From contig NZ_JAHOPB010000001.1 in NCBI RefSeq assembly GCF_019039055.1, positions 3,012,001 through 3,076,000 on the forward strand: DNA of 64,000 bases. The letters are read 5' to 3'. Of the stretch, positions 6,761-17,060 are shown one piece after another. The DNA comes from Reyranella humidisoli (GTDB taxonomy: Bacteria > Pseudomonadota > Alphaproteobacteria > Reyranellales > Reyranellaceae). Made by a program: the position numbers and the translations under genes. Under the pieces are notes generated by a model. That model was given only the letters and a program-made list of their open reading frames with translations, had not been told where the DNA came from and made no database searches. How positions within the stretch are numbered: the stretch's first letter is position 1; each line of letters begins with the position of its first letter.

Positions 6761-8605
6761 TCAGGCCGCCTGGGGGCGGTACATCGCGTCGATCTGGTCC
6801 TTGTACTTGGTGTTTACGAACGACCGCTTGAGCTTCATCGTCGGTGTCAGTTCCTCGTCCTCGGGCGTGAGCTGCTGCTCGATCAGGAAGAAGCGTTTGA
6901 TCGTCTCGACGCGGGCGAAGTTAGCGTTGACCCGCTCGATCTCCGCCCAGATCAGGTCCTGCACTTCCTTGGAACGGCACAGGCTGGTGTAGTTGGTGAA
7001 GGGCACGTCGAGATCCTGGGCGAATTTCTCGACCGTCTCGCGCTCGATCATCACCAGGCAGGTGAGATAGGCGCGCTTGTCGCCGATCACGACGGCGTCG
7101 CTGATGTAGGGCGAGGCCTTGAGCTGGTTCTCGATCTCCGACGGCGTGATGTTCTTGCCGCCCGCCGTGATGATGATGTCCTTCATCCGGTCGGTGATCT
7201 TGACGTAGCCTTCCTCGTCGATCAGGCCGACGTCGCCGGTGTGCAGCCAGCCATCCTTGTCGACCGTCTCGGCGGTCTTCTCGGGCTGGTTCAGGTAGCC
7301 CATGAACACCATGTCGCCCTTGATCAGGATCTCGCCGACCGAGGAGATCGCGACCTGGCCATAGGGAACCGACTTGCCGACCGTGCCGAGCTTGATGCCG
7401 TTGGCCGGCATCGCCGTTGCCAGCCCGCAATTCTCGGTCTGGCCATAGACCTCGTACATGTCGAGGCCGAGCGCCAGGTACCAGCGGATCAGCTCAGGGG
7501 AGATCGGCGCGGCGCCGGTGAACAGCCAGCGGCAGCGGTCGAGGCCGATCATGCGGCGGATGTTCTTCAGCACCAGCCAGTAGGCGGCCTGGAAGCGCAG
7601 CTTTTCGAAGGCGGTCGGTTCCCGCCGGGCCAGCCGGGCGTCGGCGATGGCGAGGCCGGCGGAGATCGCGCGCCGGTAGGCCCATTGCTGCAGCGGCGTG
7701 GCATCCTTCAGGGCGATCGTGATGCCGGCGTAGAACTTCTCCCAGACGCGGGGCACGGCGCCGAACAGGGTGGGCTGGACCTCGCGGATATTGTCGGGAA
7801 CCGTCTCCGGGCTTTCGGCGAAGTTGCTGCAGACGCCAGTCGCCACCGAGTAGTAGCTGCCGGCGACGCGCTCGGCGACGTGGCAGAGCGGCAGGAACGC
7901 CAGACGCTCGTCGCCCTCGTACCAGGAGAGCGACAGCTCGGGGTGCATGCAGTTCTGCATCGTGTAGACGACGTTGCGATGGCTGTGCATCGCGCCCTTG
8001 GGCGGCCCGGTGGTGCCGGACGTATAGACGAGGATGGCCAGGTCGTCGGGCTTGCGCGAGTCGACCAGTTGTTCGAAGAGCGCATCCTTGCCCTGGCCGT
8101 AGTTGCGGCCCGACGCCATGAACTCGTCGAGCGAGATCACCATCGGATCGTCGAAGGTGCGAAGCCCCTCCATGTCGAACACGACGATCTTGCGTAAGCT
8201 GGGACAGCGGTCGCGCACGTCGAGCGCCTTGTCGAGCTGTTCGTCATCCTCGACGAACAGGACGGAGGTCTTCGAATCGTTGATCAGGTACTCGACCTGC
8301 TTGGCCGAATCGGTCGGATAGATGCCGGAGGAAACGCCGCCCGCACAGAGGATGCCGAAGTCGGCGTAGTTCCATTCCGGCACGGTGTTGGCCAGTACCG
8401 AGGCGACGTCGCCCGGCCGGAAGCCCATTTCGTGCAGCGCCAGGCTGATGGCGCGCGAGCGCTCCAGCCACTGGTTCCAGGAGATGGCATTCCAAATCCC
8501 GAAGAGCTTCTCGCGCATCGCCGGCTTGTCGCCGCGCGTCCGGCAGGACAGGACGAAGCTCTTCGGAAGGGTCTCCGCAACGGTCAGTGTCGCTTTGGTG
8601 GGCAT
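6761..8605 (-). CDS. AMP-dependent long-chain acyl-CoA synthetase
   Basis: A 614-residue adenylate-forming ligase that activates a carboxylic (probably fatty) acid to its CoA thioester through an acyl-AMP. The AMP-binding loop YTSGTTGPPKG is at 194-204, followed by YGQTENCG, GWLHTGDVG and the hinge/A8-A10 region TDRMKDIIITAGGKNITP. The GGKNITP form and the long C-terminal domain are typical of the long-chain FadD-like / bubblegum branch. Its start is 17 bases after the livF stop, so it belongs to the leftward transporter operon, suggesting that the imported compound is immediately activated. Substrate length cannot be read. Confidence 0.9.
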   Translation of the reverse strand: MPTKATLTVAETLPKSFVLSCRTRGDKPAMREKLFGIWNAISWNQWLERSRAISLALHEMGFRPGDVASVLANTVPEWNYADFGILCAGGVSSGIYPTDSAKQVEYLINDSKTSVLFVEDDEQLDKALDVRDRCPSLRKIVVFDMEGLRTFDDPMVISLDEFMASGRNYGQGKDALFEQLVDSRKPDDLAILVYTSGTTGPPKGAMHSHRNVVYTMQNCMHPELSLSWYEGDERLAFLPLCHVAERVAGSYYSVATGVCSNFAESPETVPDNIREVQPTLFGAVPRVWEKFYAGITIALKDATPLQQWAYRRAISAGLAIADARLARREPTAFEKLRFQAAYWLVLKNIRRMIGLDRCRWLFTGAAPISPELIRWYLALGLDMYEVYGQTENCGLATAMPANGIKLGTVGKSVPYGQVAISSVGEILIKGDMVFMGYLNQPEKTAETVDKDGWLHTGDVGLIDEEGYVKITDRMKDIIITAGGKNITPSEIENQLKASPYISDAVVIGDKRAYLTCLVMIERETVEKFAQDLDVPFTNYTSLCRSKEVQDLIWAEIERVNANFARVETIKRFFLIEQQLTPEDEELTPTMKLKRSFVNTKYKDQIDAMYRPQAA

Positions 8606-8622
8606 TGTTTCCTCGCGTCCCG

Positions 8623-9399
<777 letters not shown>

Positions 9400-9410
9400 C
9401 TCTTCTCCGC

Positions 9411-10165
<755 letters not shown>

Positions 10166-10169
<4 letters not shown>

Positions 10170-11317
10170 CGGTTGCGCTCCGACTTCACGTAGGTCTTCT
10201 GTCGCTTGAAGGTCGCCTTCTTGTAGAGCGGGAACAGCTGGAAGAAGAGCTTCACCTTGAGCCAGCGTCCGTAGAGGCCGTAGGGCTCGAACAGGATGAA
10301 CATCATGATGATCAGGCCGTAGATCGCGCCCTTGAGTCCGGCCGCGGAACCGATCGAGGACATGGTTTCGCGCAGCTTGCCAGAAGCCTCGGGCGACATG
10401 CCGAGCGACGACGCGAGGCTGGCCCCGAGCACCGGCACGTCGTCCTTCAGCGCCGTCAGGAAGGGGTCGACCATGACGATGAAGATCGCGCCCAGCACCG
10501 CGCCGTGCACGCCGAAGGCGCCGCCGATGATGATCACCATTATGAACTCGATGGAGAGCAGCAGGGTGAACATTTCGGGCGAGATGAAGGACATCTTGTG
10601 GGCGAACAGGACGCCCGCCATGCCGGTGAGGGCGGCGCTGATGGCGAAGGACTTGACCTTGTAGCCGGCCAGGTCGATGCCCATGCTCTTGCCCGCGGTC
10701 TCCGAATCGCGGATGGCGATGAAGGCCCGGCCGGTGGGGGAACGCAGCAGGTTCAGCGCCAGCAGGATCGAGCCGACCAGAACCAGCAGACACAGGAAAT
10801 AGAACGCGTCGCTGTCTCGCGGCATGGGCTGGCCGAGCAGATCGAGCGTCCTGACCCGCATGCCCTCGTTGCCGTGCGTCACCGATTCCCAGCGGGCCAG
10901 GATTTCCTCGACGATGAAGGCGAAGGCGATGGTGGCGATCACCAGGTAGATGCCACTGAGGCGCAGCGCCGGGAAGCCCACCATCGCCCCGACCGCGCCG
11001 GTGATGATCGCCGCTGCCGGGAAATAGACGATGAACGGTATGCCCTTGCTCTGCATGAAGCCGGCCGTATAGGCGCCGATCGCGAGGAAGGCGGCGTGAC
11101 CCAGCGAGGCCTGGCCGGTGAAGCCGGTGAGGATGATCAGCGCCACGCCCACGATGGCGTAGATGAAGACGAATACGATCTGGCTCTGCAGATAGCTGCC
11201 GATCAGGTAGGGCGCGGCGATCATCACCGCCAGCAACGCGCCGTAGGACCACCAGTAGCCGCCGTGTTTCAGCAGCTTGATGTCCTGATTGTAGTCGGTC
11301 TTGAAGACGAAACGCAT
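10166..11317 (-). CDS. livM: Branched-chain-type ABC transporter permease LivM
   Basis: A 383-residue inner-membrane permease with about eight to ten hydrophobic segments between residues 25 and 350. Family landmarks are LTGFTGQASLGHAAFLAIGAY and the cytoplasmic loop RDSETAGKSMGIDLAGYKVKSF, which contacts the ATPases. A hydrophilic N-terminus (MRFVFKTDYNQD) precedes the first helix. It lies four bases after livH and overlaps livG. It forms the translocation pore with LivH. Confidence 0.92.
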
Positions 11318-11321
11318 GGGC

Positions 11322-12197
11322 TCAGACCTTCTTGCGCATGCTGGGACCGAACAGCCCGTGCGGCCGCACCAGCAGGACGATCAGGAGCACGACGTAGGGG
11401 GCGACATCCTTCCAGCCCTGCGGCAGGTAGAAGCCGGCCAGCGTCTCGATCACGCCGATGATCAGGCCACCGATCACCGCGCCGGGGATCGAGCCGAACC
11501 CGCCCAGAACCGCGGCGGGAAAGGCCTTAAGGCCGAGCGCCAGGCCCACGTTCGAATGGATGAAGGTGATGGGCGCCAGCAGCACGCCCGCCGTCGCCGC
11601 CACCGCCGCGCTGATCGCCCAGATCAGCGAGACCACGCGCTTCACGGGAATGCCCATGTAATAGGCGGCCAGCATGTTTTCCGAGGTGGCGCGCATGGCG
11701 GTGCCCATCCGCGTGTAGTTGAAGAAGGCGTAGAGCACGATGCACAGGATGACGGTGGCCACGATCACGGAGAGCTTGTCGTGGGCGATCACCAGGTCGC
11801 CGAGCTTCAGTACGCCGGTCGAGAAGGGGGTCTCGATCTTGAGGTCGTCAGTGCCCCAGATCATGCCGGCCAGGGAGCGCAGGAAGTAGCCTAGCCCGAT
11901 GGTGGCCATGACGATCGAGAATTGCGGATAACCCAGGATGGGCCGGATGAGGATGCGTTCCGTGGCCATGCCGAACACGGCCATGCCGCAGACGGCGAAC
12001 AGGAAGCCCAGCCAGTAGTCGAGACCGATCAGCCCGATGAAGGTGAAGACGAAGAACCCGCCCAGCATCATCAGGTCGCCCTGGGCGAAATTAACGACTT
12101 CCGTCGCCTTGTAGATGAGCACGAAGCCCAGCGCGATCAGGCCGTAGACGCAGCCGAGCGCGATTCCGCTCACCAGCTGCTGGATGAAATCGAGCAT
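11322..12197 (-). CDS. livH: Branched-chain-type ABC transporter permease LivH
   Basis: A 291-residue permease and first gene of the leftward transporter operon. It begins MLDFIQQLVSGIALGCVYGL and has the LivH hallmarks NFAQGDLMMLGGF and the loop ATSENMLAAYYMGIPVKRVV, with about eight hydrophobic segments. The operon order livH-livM-livG-livF followed by a CoA ligase and a binding protein is characteristic of alphaproteobacterial importers for organic acids as well as amino acids. The 141 bases to the divergent dehydrogenase gene must hold both promoters. Confidence 0.92.
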   Translation of the reverse strand: MLDFIQQLVSGIALGCVYGLIALGFVLIYKATEVVNFAQGDLMMLGGFFVFTFIGLIGLDYWLGFLFAVCGMAVFGMATERILIRPILGYPQFSIVMATIGLGYFLRSLAGMIWGTDDLKIETPFSTGVLKLGDLVIAHDKLSVIVATVILCIVLYAFFNYTRMGTAMRATSENMLAAYYMGIPVKRVVSLIWAISAAVAATAGVLLAPITFIHSNVGLALGLKAFPAAVLGGFGSIPGAVIGGLIIGVIETLAGFYLPQGWKDVAPYVVLLIVLLVRPHGLFGPSMRKKV

Positions 12198-12338
12198 TCC
12201 CCTACCCTGTAAACCGGCCGTTTGTTGGCTTCGCGTTTAACTGGATTGATATGACATGGCAGCGCTGCGGAGAGTCAATGGATTTTCGCTCTGTGCGTTG
12301 TACTGTTGATCGATCAAGCGTCATCACCGGAGAAGCCC
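12198..12338. promoter_or_regulatory. Divergent intergenic region between livH and an acyl-CoA dehydrogenase
   Basis: This AT-richer stretch separates two divergent gene sets that look functionally linked, so both promoters should lie here. On the + strand TTGGCT (12225-12230) lies 17 bases before GATATG (12248-12253), a weak sigma-70-like pair. I see no clear operator palindrome and no regulator gene beside it. Confidence 0.4.
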
Positions 12339-13511
12339 ATGTCGCTCGCCGAGCAGGCCATCCCGTCGGGGAGGCCGCCGTCGCCGTTCTATACCGAGGA
12401 GCACGAGGCCTTCCGGAGCACCGTCCGCCGGTTCGTCGAGCGCGAGATCATGCCCCATGTCGACCAGTGGGACGAGGCGGAGGAGTTCCCGCGCGAGCTC
12501 TATCGCAAGGCCTCGGCCGCGGGGCTGATGCAGCTCGGCTTCCCGGAGGAATATGGCGGCGTCCCGACCGATCCGTTCTTCGGCATCGTCAAGGCCGAGG
12601 AGATGGCGCGCCACGGCAGTGGCGGGCTCAACGCCAGCCTGAACAGCCACACGATCGGCGCGCCCCCTATCGCGGCCCTCGGGCCGGAATGGATGAAGCG
12701 CAAGGTGCTGCCCGAAATTCTGGCCGGGGAGAAGATCAGCGCACTCGCCATCACCGAGCCCAGCGGCGGCTCCGATGTCGCGAACCTCAAGACCACGGCA
12801 CGGCGCGAGGGCGACCACTATGTGGTCAACGGCTCCAAGATGTTCATCACCTCCGGCATGCGCGCCGATTACTACACGGTCGCGGTCCGCACCGGCGGGC
12901 CGGGGGCGGGTGGCGTCTCGCTGCTGCTGATCGAGCGCGACCGCGAGGGCTTTGCCCGCACCAAGCTTAAGAAGATGGGCTGGTGGGCGTCGGATACCGC
13001 CCAGCTCTTCTTCGACAATGTGAAGGTCCCGGTCGAGAACCTGATCGGCGAGGAGAATCGCGGCTTCATCGGCATCATGCTGAACTTCAATTCGGAGCGT
13101 CTGGGCATGTCGGCCGGCGCCTGCGGCTACGCCAAAGTCTGCCTCGATGAGGCGATTGCCTATGCCCGCGAGCGCCACACCTTCGGCAAGCCGCTGATCG
13201 CCAACCAGGTGGTGCGTCACCGGCTGGTCGATATGGCCATGCGCATCAACGCCGTGAAGTCCACGCTCGAGCTGCTGGCCTACCGGGTCGGTCAGGGCGA
13301 GAAGCCGGTCGCCGAGATCTGCATGTTGAAGAACCTCGCGACCTCGACCATGGAGTTCTGCGCCAACGAAGCAATGCAGGTGTTCGGCGGTGCGGGCTAT
13401 CTGCGGGGCGCCAAGGTCGAGCGCATCTATCGCGAGACCAAGGTCATGTCGATCGGCGGCGGCTCGACCGAGATCATGAAGGATCTCGCCGCCCGCCAGA
13501 TGGGGCTTTAG
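12339..13511 (+). CDS. Acyl-CoA dehydrogenase
   Basis: A 390-residue FAD-dependent acyl-CoA dehydrogenase that introduces the alpha,beta double bond of an acyl-CoA. Visible family motifs are ALAITEPSGGSDVANLKT (FAD/substrate site), the HTFGKPLIANQ segment, QVFGGAGYLRG and the C-terminal YRETKVMSIGGGSTEIM. The ATG at 12339 is preferred over a TTG 11 codons upstream because GGAGAAG precedes it. It is directly followed by two thioesterase genes with zero-gap and overlapping junctions, and is divergent from the Liv operon, which suggests it oxidises the imported, CoA-activated acid. Chain-length preference is not readable. Confidence 0.92.
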   Translation: MSLAEQAIPSGRPPSPFYTEEHEAFRSTVRRFVEREIMPHVDQWDEAEEFPRELYRKASAAGLMQLGFPEEYGGVPTDPFFGIVKAEEMARHGSGGLNASLNSHTIGAPPIAALGPEWMKRKVLPEILAGEKISALAITEPSGGSDVANLKTTARREGDHYVVNGSKMFITSGMRADYYTVAVRTGGPGAGGVSLLLIERDREGFARTKLKKMGWWASDTAQLFFDNVKVPVENLIGEENRGFIGIMLNFNSERLGMSAGACGYAKVCLDEAIAYARERHTFGKPLIANQVVRHRLVDMAMRINAVKSTLELLAYRVGQGEKPVAEICMLKNLATSTMEFCANEAMQVFGGAGYLRGAKVERIYRETKVMSIGGGSTEIMKDLAARQMGL

Positions 13512-13976
13512 ATGGAAAAGGACGCGCGCATCGCGCTCTTCCAGCAATGGTTCTCCGACAACATCCCGCACAACAAGGCGCTGGGCCTTAAGGTGATCGG
13601 CGCCTCGCGCGGCTTCGCCTCGATGCAGCTCGAGTGGCGCGAGGAGCTGGTCGGCAATCCCGAGACGGGCGTGCTGGCGGGCGGTCCGCTCACCGCCATG
13701 CTCGACGGCTGCTGCGGCATGTCGGTCGCCACCATGCTCAAGGCGCCCGAGCCCTTCGCGACGCTCGACCTGCGCATCGACTATGTTCGGCCGGCGGAGC
13801 CCGGCAAGCCGGTGATCGCCGAGGCCGAATGCTATCGCATCACGCGGTCGGTCGCGTTCACGCGGGCCTTCGCCCATCACGGCGATGCCAAAGACCCGAT
13901 CGCGGCCGCCGCCGGAACCTTCATGCTGGGGACCAAGGGCAAGGCCACCAGGCCGGCACTGGCGGACAAGCCATGA
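13512..13976 (+). CDS. PaaI-like hotdog-fold thioesterase
   Basis: A 154-residue single-hotdog protein starting on the base after the dehydrogenase stop. The family features are the GGPLTAMLDGCCGMSVA helix, the FATLDLRIDYVRPA strand and the tail AAAAGTFML. In PaaI-type enzymes the acidic residue on the central helix (here D in MLDGCC) assists hydrolysis of the acyl-CoA thioester. It would release CoA from intermediates of the pathway formed with the neighbouring dehydrogenase. Substrate unknown. Confidence 0.85.
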   Translation: MEKDARIALFQQWFSDNIPHNKALGLKVIGASRGFASMQLEWREELVGNPETGVLAGGPLTAMLDGCCGMSVATMLKAPEPFATLDLRIDYVRPAEPGKPVIAEAECYRITRSVAFTRAFAHHGDAKDPIAAAAGTFMLGTKGKATRPALADKP

Positions 13977-14434
13977 GTGCCTTGCTCGAACGCCTCGCTG
14001 AGGCACGCAAAGAGGGCAATGTGGCGCGCCTGGCCGAGGCCATTCCCTATGCGCGCTGGATGCAGATCGCGCCGGAGAACGGCACCGGCGAGCTGCTGAC
14101 CCGCATGCGCTTTCATCCGGAGCTGATCGGCAACACGTTCCTGCCGGCGATCCACGGTGGAACCCTGGGCGCCATGCTGGAAATGGCGGCGATCTTCCAT
14201 CTCCTTTGGGAGACGGAGACCGAGACGGTACCGAAGATCGTCAACATCACCGTCGACTACCTGCGCTCGGCACGCCCGGTCGACGTGATCGCCTGCGCCA
14301 AGGTGACGAAGCAGGGGCGGCGCATGGTCAACGTCTTCGCCGAAGCCTGGCAGGAGGATCGCTCCCGCCCCGTCGCCACCGCCAATGCCCATTTCCTGGT
14401 CAAGTCCGACGCCGACGCGCCGCCGTCGCTCTGA
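13973..14434 (+). CDS. PaaI-like hotdog-fold thioesterase, second copy
   Basis: A 153-residue hotdog protein whose ATG overlaps the stop of the previous thioesterase gene (ATGA). Its core AIHGGTLGAMLEMAA and VNITVDYLRSARP correspond to the helix and strand of the first copy, with E replacing D at the putative catalytic helix position. Pairs of diverged hotdog genes next to acyl-CoA dehydrogenases are common in alphaproteobacteria and may form heteromers; this is inference. A family A inverted repeat follows five bases after the stop. Confidence 0.85.
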   Translation: MSALLERLAEARKEGNVARLAEAIPYARWMQIAPENGTGELLTRMRFHPELIGNTFLPAIHGGTLGAMLEMAAIFHLLWETETETVPKIVNITVDYLRSARPVDVIACAKVTKQGRRMVNVFAEAWQEDRSRPVATANAHFLVKSDADAPPSL

Positions 14435-14438
14435 GAAG

Positions 14439-14537
14439 AAGGATCCTTCGCTGCGCTCAGGATGACACCGTTTTCTGCCGGGGCGCTCTGCGCCAGCCTC
14501 AAAAATCATGTCATCCTGAGCGCAGCGAAGGATCCTT
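14439..14537. repeat. Long inverted repeat, family A copy 3
   Basis: The arms 14439-14467 and 14509-14537 are perfect 29-base inverted copies of the family A sequence (one base differs from copy 1: GCTGCGCT for GCTTCGCT, compensated on the other arm). The centre of 41 bases is unrelated to the centre of copy 1. It lies between convergent genes, as copy 1 does. The compensatory change implies that pairing is maintained or that arms are copied from each other. Confidence 0.88.
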
Positions 14538-14555
14538 GCTCGGTCGCCGATAAGC

Positions 14556-15053
14556 TCACCCCAGCGGGTTGCTCAGATCGACGCCGTAGTGCCGGGCGTT
14601 CAGCGCCATGTAGTGATCGCGGCCGTGGACCGGATCGCCGCGAACGGCGGCCTCGACCATATCCATGAAGGTGTGCCACCCCATGGCGTTGAGCTTCACG
14701 AAGCGCTCCTGCACCGGCAGATGCTCGAGCGTGAACGTCGTGCCCTCGACGGCCGCCGCCAAGGTCAGGATCAGGTAGGATTCGGGATACGGCGAGGTCG
14801 CGTCGCCCGGATTGTAAACGTTCCATGTGTAGGCAATCCGGCCGGGCGGTTGCCATTGCGTGACTACGCCCCGGATATGGCCGCCCATCAGCGAGACGGC
14901 GCCGCCGACCCGCGGTTCGATGGCTCCGTCGCCGTACCAGCCGGGAAGGCGGCCGGTGTCGGCGAGGAAACCCCAGGCCTGGGCAGGCGGGCCGGGAAGG
15001 CGCCGTTCGAAGCGCACCATATGCGCATGGGTGAATTGCGCGCCGTCGCTCAT
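14556..15053 (-). CDS. SRPBCC (START/Bet v1-like) domain protein
   Basis: A 165-residue protein of the SRPBCC fold, AHSA1/polyketide-cyclase-like branch. It starts with an RFERRLPGPPAQAWGFLAD strand-helix and continues with LPGWYGDG, a GHIRGVVTQWQPPGRIAYTW strand series and the C-terminal long helix around NAMGWHTFMDMVEAAVRG. Such proteins bind a hydrophobic ligand in a cavity; no catalytic role can be assigned. It diverges from the transglutaminase-like gene. Confidence 0.75.
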   Translation of the reverse strand: MSDGAQFTHAHMVRFERRLPGPPAQAWGFLADTGRLPGWYGDGAIEPRVGGAVSLMGGHIRGVVTQWQPPGRIAYTWNVYNPGDATSPYPESYLILTLAAAVEGTTFTLEHLPVQERFVKLNAMGWHTFMDMVEAAVRGDPVHGRDHYMALNARHYGVDLSNPLG

Positions 15054-15089
15054 GGACTTTCCCGCCTCTTGGCTTAAAGAAAACGCCGC

Positions 15090-15830
15090 ATGGATTACGA
15101 TTCCCTCAAGACAGCGGGCGACGACGTCGTTCGTGACGGCGCCAGCTTCGAGGCCTATCGGCTGCCGGGCGACTTGATCGATTCACAACACCCGATAATC
15201 GTGGCCTATGCAAGGCGTGTGGCCGGCGAGGGCAGCGACCGGGACAAGGCGCTGCGCCTCTACTACGCCGTGCGCGACGAGCTGCGCTACGATCCCTACA
15301 ACACGCCGATGAAGCGCGACGCCTATCGCGCCAGCACGACGGTGGCGGCGGGTCACGGTTACTGCGTGAACAAGGCGGGCGTCATGGCCGCGGTCTGTCG
15401 CGCCGCCGGCATTCCGGCCCGCCTCGGCTATGCCGACGTGCGCAACCACATGACGACGCAGCGGCTTTCGGAGCTGATGGGCAGGGACGTCTTCTACTAT
15501 CACGGCTACACCGACGTCTGGCTGGACGGGCGCTGGATCAAGGCCACGCCCGCCTTCAACCGCGAGCTCACCGACAAGTTCGGCCTGAAGCCGCTCGACT
15601 GGGACGCCGTGGGCGATTCGATCTATCACCCGTTCGATCTGAGCGGGCGCCGTCACATGGAATATCTCGCCTACCGCGGCGTCTTCGCGGATATCCCGTT
15701 CGAGGAGATCCGCGGCGCCTTCCGCCACTATTACCCACGCCTGACCAAGGCGCAGGAGGAGATGGCTCCGGGTGGCGATTTCGGCGCCGAGGGCGCGGCA
15801 GAATCAGGGATCGGGGCGAAGACCAAGTGA
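15090..15830 (+). CDS. Transglutaminase-like cysteine protease-fold protein
   Basis: A 246-residue protein with a transglutaminase-like core. The nucleophile is probably C92 in GHGYCVNKA and the histidine H138 in YYHGYTDVWLDG. At the place where the triad Asp normally follows (usually W-x-x-x-DP) the sequence reads KATPAFN, so the third catalytic residue is not the standard one. That KATPAFN form recurs in a subgroup of these proteins, so it need not be inactive. It has no signal peptide. Its TGA overlaps the GTG start of the MFS gene downstream (GTGA), indicating coupling. Confidence 0.78.
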   Translation: MDYDSLKTAGDDVVRDGASFEAYRLPGDLIDSQHPIIVAYARRVAGEGSDRDKALRLYYAVRDELRYDPYNTPMKRDAYRASTTVAAGHGYCVNKAGVMAAVCRAAGIPARLGYADVRNHMTTQRLSELMGRDVFYYHGYTDVWLDGRWIKATPAFNRELTDKFGLKPLDWDAVGDSIYHPFDLSGRRHMEYLAYRGVFADIPFEEIRGAFRHYYPRLTKAQEEMAPGGDFGAEGAAESGIGAKTK

Positions 15831-17041
15831 ATCTCGCACCGCGGTCGCCCGCCTACATTGCCCTGCTGGTTGCACTGGGCAGTTTCGGCCCGCTTACCAT
15901 GAGCATCTACACCCCGGTCATGCCGTCGGTCGGCCACGAACTGCTGGCGACACCGGAGAATGTGAAGCTCACGCTCACGACCTACATGCTGGGCTTCGCG
16001 GTCGGGCAGCTCTTCTACGGGCCGCTCAGCGACCGTTACGGGCGCCGGCCGGTCCTGCTGGGCGGGCTGCTGTTCTTCACGATCACGAGTTTCGCCTGTT
16101 CCTTCGCGCCGTCGATCGGCGGATTGATCGGCCTGCGCATCCTCCAGGGGCTGGGTGCGGCCTCAGGCTCGGTGCTGGGCCGGGCGCTGACGCGCGATGC
16201 CTACACGTTCAAGGAAATGCCGCTGGTCATGAGCTGGATCTCGCTCGGCCAGAACATTGCACCCTCCCTGGCGCCGACCGTCGGCGGCTTCCTCGGCGAA
16301 TGGGCGAGCTGGCGGGCGACCTTCTGGTTCGTGGGCGGCTTCGGCACGATCCTGTTCCTGGTGACGCTCGCGGGTCTGCGCGAGACCAACAAGTTCCGCA
16401 GCGAGCGCATCGACCTGTCGAGCCTGCTGCGTGGCTCGGGCGAGATGCTGCGCGACCGGCGTTTCCTCGGCCACATCCTGCCGCTGGGCTTCGCCTTCGC
16501 GCTGAACTTCGGAATGCTGGCGGGCGTGCCCTTCGTGCTCCAGGAGAGCATGGGCTTCAGCCCGCGCGAATTCGGCCTGATCGTGCTGCTCTCGGTCGGC
16601 GGCTTCACGCTGGGCACCTTCGTGAACAACCGGCTGGTGGGCCGCGTCGCACCGGTCGACATCATCATGTTTTCCGGCTGGTTCCACGTGGCGGCATTGG
16701 TCGGGATGGCGGCTCTTTCGCTCGCCGGCATCGTCACCTGGTGGGCCATCGTCGGGCCGCACATGCTGCTGAGCTTCGGGACCGGCATGATCGTGGCCAA
16801 TGCCAATGCCGGCGCCGTGGGGATGTATCCGCGGCTGGCCGGCACGGCCTCGTCGCTGGCAGGCCTCGCGCAGATGGGCATGGGGGCGATGGGCACCGTC
16901 GCCGTGGCCGCACTCACGGTCGTCGGCAGCCGCTATATCGCCATGCCGATGGTGATTGGACTGGCGCCGTTCGCCGTTGCCACGGTGCTGAGCGCGCGGT
17001 TGTTGCGCGGCGAGCCGCGGACACCGAAACTGGATCAATAG
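15827..17041 (+). CDS. MFS transporter, Bcr/CflA type
   Basis: A 404-residue, 12-helix major facilitator. The helix 1 segment MSIYTPVMPSVGHEL, the loop 2-3 motif GPLSDRYGRRPVLLGG and the helix 4-5 motif RILQGLGAASGSVLGRALTRD match the Bcr/CflA drug-resistance branch of proton-driven exporters. The start is GTG overlapping the previous stop. Substrates of this branch include antibiotics and small metabolites; none can be assigned here. It is co-transcribed with the transglutaminase-like gene and perhaps the following SDR, 19 bases away. Confidence 0.88.
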   Translation: MNLAPRSPAYIALLVALGSFGPLTMSIYTPVMPSVGHELLATPENVKLTLTTYMLGFAVGQLFYGPLSDRYGRRPVLLGGLLFFTITSFACSFAPSIGGLIGLRILQGLGAASGSVLGRALTRDAYTFKEMPLVMSWISLGQNIAPSLAPTVGGFLGEWASWRATFWFVGGFGTILFLVTLAGLRETNKFRSERIDLSSLLRGSGEMLRDRRFLGHILPLGFAFALNFGMLAGVPFVLQESMGFSPREFGLIVLLSVGGFTLGTFVNNRLVGRVAPVDIIMFSGWFHVAALVGMAALSLAGIVTWWAIVGPHMLLSFGTGMIVANANAGAVGMYPRLAGTASSLAGLAQMGMGAMGTVAVAALTVVGSRYIAMPMVIGLAPFAVATVLSARLLRGEPRTPKLDQ

Positions 17042-17060
17042 AAGAGGGAGAGAGAAGACC

